Below, in pieces: positions 62,094 to 64,000 of a stretch of 64,000 nucleotides of DNA. The position numbers and the translations under genes are program-made. The stretch comes from Paenibacillus crassostreae (GTDB lineage Bacteria > Bacillota > Bacilli > Paenibacillales > Paenibacillaceae). The stretch spans positions 2,914,001-2,978,000 of the forward strand of contig NZ_CP017770.1 of assembly GCF_001857945.1 (NCBI RefSeq), read 5' to 3'. The notes under the pieces were generated by a model. That model was not told the origin of the DNA. It was given only the letters and a program-made list of their open reading frames with translations, and ran no database searches. Position 1 is the first letter of the stretch. Every line of letters begins with the position of its first letter.

Positions 62094-63763
62094 TGGCTAT
62101 ACGAATTAGACATACTGGACGTTATCGAGAAATTGCCATGGCGCTTATACGCCATGGTTTTGGTTATATGGTGGAAGAAATTGAACTGTTTCAGGTCCTT
62201 ACGCTACCGAGACGGTGGATCACACATGAATCATTGGAGAGTAAATCGTTAGGTGAGAGGATTCGGCATGTGCTTGAAGATTTGGGTCCGACCTTTATTA
62301 AATTGGGTCAGCTTGCGAGTACAAGAGCTGATTTGCTTCCAGATTCCCTGATCCAAGAACTTGTCAAACTTCAAGCACAAGTCCCATCTTTCTCATCAGA
62401 GACAGCTAAGGGAATTCTAGCTCAAGAATTAGGTACAACGGTAGAAGATGCTTTTTCATGGTTTGAGGATAATCCAGTTGCTGCTGCATCCATTGGACAA
62501 GTTCATCTCGGTAAGTTAACAACTGGTGAGGCTGTAGCTGTCAAGATCCAACGACCAGGTGTAATGAAGATGGTTAGCCGCGACCTTGATATTATTAGCG
62601 ATCTTGCGGTTGTGATTGAGAAACGTTGGGAATGGGCGAGGCAATACCAATTGAAGCGAATTGTGCAAGAGTTATCCAAGTCGATTATGGCAGAGCTGGA
62701 CTATGCACAGGAAGCCCGAAATGCAGAGAGAATTGCACTGCAATTCCAGAACAACCGTCATATTCACATTCCCCAAATTTATTGGCAATTCACATCATCT
62801 CGTGTACTTACTATGGAATATGTGGAAGGGATCATGGTTCGGAACAAGCATGAATTGATTGAAGAAGGATATGATCTGAAGGAAATTGCTGAACGTATCA
62901 CCAACGGGATGCTACATCAAATATTTATAGAGGGATTCTTTCACGGTGACCCACATCCAGGTAATATTCTAGTCCGCAAGGACGGTAGTATTGCCTTCAT
63001 CGACTTTGGGATGGTAGGTCGAATTAGTACAGAGATGAAAGAACAGTTATCGTCACTCATTATTGCGCTCATGCGTAAAAATAGTGAAGGTATGGTTCGC
63101 GCTATTCTAAAGCTTGGTTTATTCCCGGATGATGGAGAAATATCTGCGTTACGAGCTGATCTATCACGCTTGCAGGAGGAGTATTATGATATCCCTTTCG
63201 CGGATATGAGTATGGGAAAAGCTTTGAATGATCTATTCGGAGTTGCTAGACAACATCAGATCATCATCCCTCCAGACTTAACGCTTCTTGGAAAAGCTTT
63301 ATTGACCATAGAAGGTGTGATTGAGAATATAGATCCCACGCTTAGTATTATTGATATGGCAGAGCCCTTCGGAAAGAAACTTGTGAAGGAACGTTATAGT
63401 GCAGAAAAGTTGACCAAGAAGTTGTTCGTGGGATTAGGCAGTCTGTTCGAAGGTGTATTGGATCTTCCTGGACAAGCTCGGCAGTTATCATCGCTAATCA
63501 GTAAGGGGAAATTAAAAGTTGAGATAAGTGTACCTGAACTGAGTGCCATGATGCGTCATCTAGATCAGATTAGCAACAGATTATCGATAAGTATTGTTCT
63601 GCTGGCATTCAGTATTATTATGGCGGGGCTTATTATTGGCTCAGCTATGAATAACGAAGCTTCGATCTTATGGCAACTGCCTGTGATCGGTATTGCATTC
63701 ATCATCGCATTGCTCATGGTATTGTGGTTGTTGTATGGTATATTTAAATCAGGGAGGTTCTAG
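62093..63763 (+). CDS. UbiB/ABC1/AarF-family atypical kinase
   Basis: 556-residue member of the UbiB atypical protein-kinase-like family, linked to isoprenoid lipid (quinone) homeostasis. The KxGQ motif (TFIKLGQLASTRADLLP), the Ala-rich loop replacing the Gly loop (VAAASIGQVHLG), the catalytic HGDPHPGNIL and the metal-binding IDFGM are intact. Two membrane helices at the C-terminus (about 497-553) anchor it. It is coupled to the phasin-like gene upstream. Bacterial homologues show ATPase activity rather than classical protein phosphorylation. Confidence 0.92.
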   Translation: MAIRIRHTGRYREIAMALIRHGFGYMVEEIELFQVLTLPRRWITHESLESKSLGERIRHVLEDLGPTFIKLGQLASTRADLLPDSLIQELVKLQAQVPSFSSETAKGILAQELGTTVEDAFSWFEDNPVAAASIGQVHLGKLTTGEAVAVKIQRPGVMKMVSRDLDIISDLAVVIEKRWEWARQYQLKRIVQELSKSIMAELDYAQEARNAERIALQFQNNRHIHIPQIYWQFTSSRVLTMEYVEGIMVRNKHELIEEGYDLKEIAERITNGMLHQIFIEGFFHGDPHPGNILVRKDGSIAFIDFGMVGRISTEMKEQLSSLIIALMRKNSEGMVRAILKLGLFPDDGEISALRADLSRLQEEYYDIPFADMSMGKALNDLFGVARQHQIIIPPDLTLLGKALLTIEGVIENIDPTLSIIDMAEPFGKKLVKERYSAEKLTKKLFVGLGSLFEGVLDLPGQARQLSSLISKGKLKVEISVPELSAMMRHLDQISNRLSISIVLLAFSIIMAGLIIGSAMNNEASILWQLPVIGIAFIIALLMVLWLLYGIFKSGRF

Positions 63764-63807
63764 CGTGAAATATATTAGGATATATTTCAGCTGAACCTTT
63801 GAATTTC

Positions 63808-63857
63808 AAGTAGAAATGGCTTTGCTGTCTAATATGACGGTAAAGCCGTTTCTACTT
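63808..63857 (+). terminator. Terminator after UbiB gene
   Basis: Stem AAGTAGAAA-GGCTTT with AAAGCC-TTTCTACTT and an inner GTC/GAC. The palindrome TGAAATATAT-N4-ATATATTTCA just after the stop codon (63767-63790) is a second hairpin. Confidence 0.78.
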
Positions 63858-63933
63858 ACGTGTTGGCATGTTACAATGGGGTTTAGGTTCAATATAAGAC
63901 GTGGTTATCAATGTTAAAGAGATAATGTTGTTT

Positions 63934-64000
63934 ATGCGATTTACGTATATACAGCCATACATAACTATCAGAGCAATGGCTGGCATGGAAGTTAATTTTG
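63934..64000 (+). CDS. Possible start of a gene cut by the window end
   Basis: An ATG at 63934 opens 22 codons to the window edge (MRFTYIQPYITIRAM...). A weak AAAGAGAT box lies upstream at a longer than usual distance. Too short to identify. Confidence 0.25.
   Translation, partial: MRFTYIQPYITIRAMAGMEVNF

Overview
The window looks like chromosome of a low-GC, endospore-forming, flagellated Firmicute, most likely Paenibacillus or a close relative. This is inferred from the moderately AT-rich sequence, strong AGGAGG-type ribosome sites, spore-coat type genes, three chemotaxis receptors, an S-layer homology remnant, a Bacillus-style cydABCD operon and an intracellular mannan pathway. No rRNA, tRNA, CRISPR array, prophage or intact insertion sequence was seen.

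Layout. 1-1.4 kb: end of an iron-siderophore ABC importer (ATPase tail plus binding lipoprotein) with a Fur-like box. 1.5-3.6 kb: divergent glycosyltransferase and YheC/D-type ATP-grasp gene (spore-coat type). 3.7-6.2 kb: a GH9 glucanase without signal peptide and a zinc-ribbon protein of unknown role. 6.3-8 kb: chemotaxis receptor. 8.1-14.2 kb: cydABCD behind three Rex/Fnr-like palindromes. 14.6-17.3 kb: fumC and an alpha/beta hydrolase. 17.4-21.5 kb: a heterodimeric ABC exporter operon with a small charged protein and two palindromic operators. 21.6-30.1 kb: a LacI regulator, a DUF4184 membrane protein and a mannan operon (GH2, GH113, cellobiose 2-epimerase, GH130). 30.4-36.2 kb: LTA synthase-like sulfatase, an unusual chemotaxis receptor, gdhA. 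36.4-39.5 kb: Gfo/Idh oxidoreductase, cidAB and a divergent LysR gene with an LTTR box. 39.5-43.7 kb: a MarR gene and a second heterodimeric ABC exporter. 43.9-48.9 kb: third receptor, small protein, Rieske flavoprotein, aldo-keto reductase. 49.1-52.9 kb: 7TM histidine kinase, REC-SARP regulator, a receiver lacking its phosphoacceptor, and an SLH fragment. 53.2-58 kb: MarR gene, aryl-sulfate sulfotransferase and an SsuABC/TauABC-like importer. 58.1-63.8 kb: DUF2167 protein, uroporphyrinogen-III synthase, broken SDR gene, ThuA-like protein, phasin-like protein and UbiB kinase.

How genes work together. The mannan operon reads as GH113 mannanase and GH2 mannosidase trimming imported oligosaccharides, the epimerase turning mannobiose into mannosyl-glucose, and the GH130 enzyme phosphorolysing it to mannose 1-phosphate and glucose. 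No transporter for it is in the window. The sulfotransferase-ABC cluster suggests handling of aromatic sulfate esters or sulfonates. cydABCD makes cytochrome bd and its assembly exporter under redox or oxygen control.

Most unexplained structure is non-coding: two roughly 185-bp arrays, each with four 21-bp imperfect palindromes spaced about 51-61-51 bp; two roughly 105-bp hairpin elements with left-end remnants lying against terminators; a three-copy short repeat, one copy of which forms a terminator; and a 62-bp tandem duplication of a leader. Promoter and operator calls are by eye.
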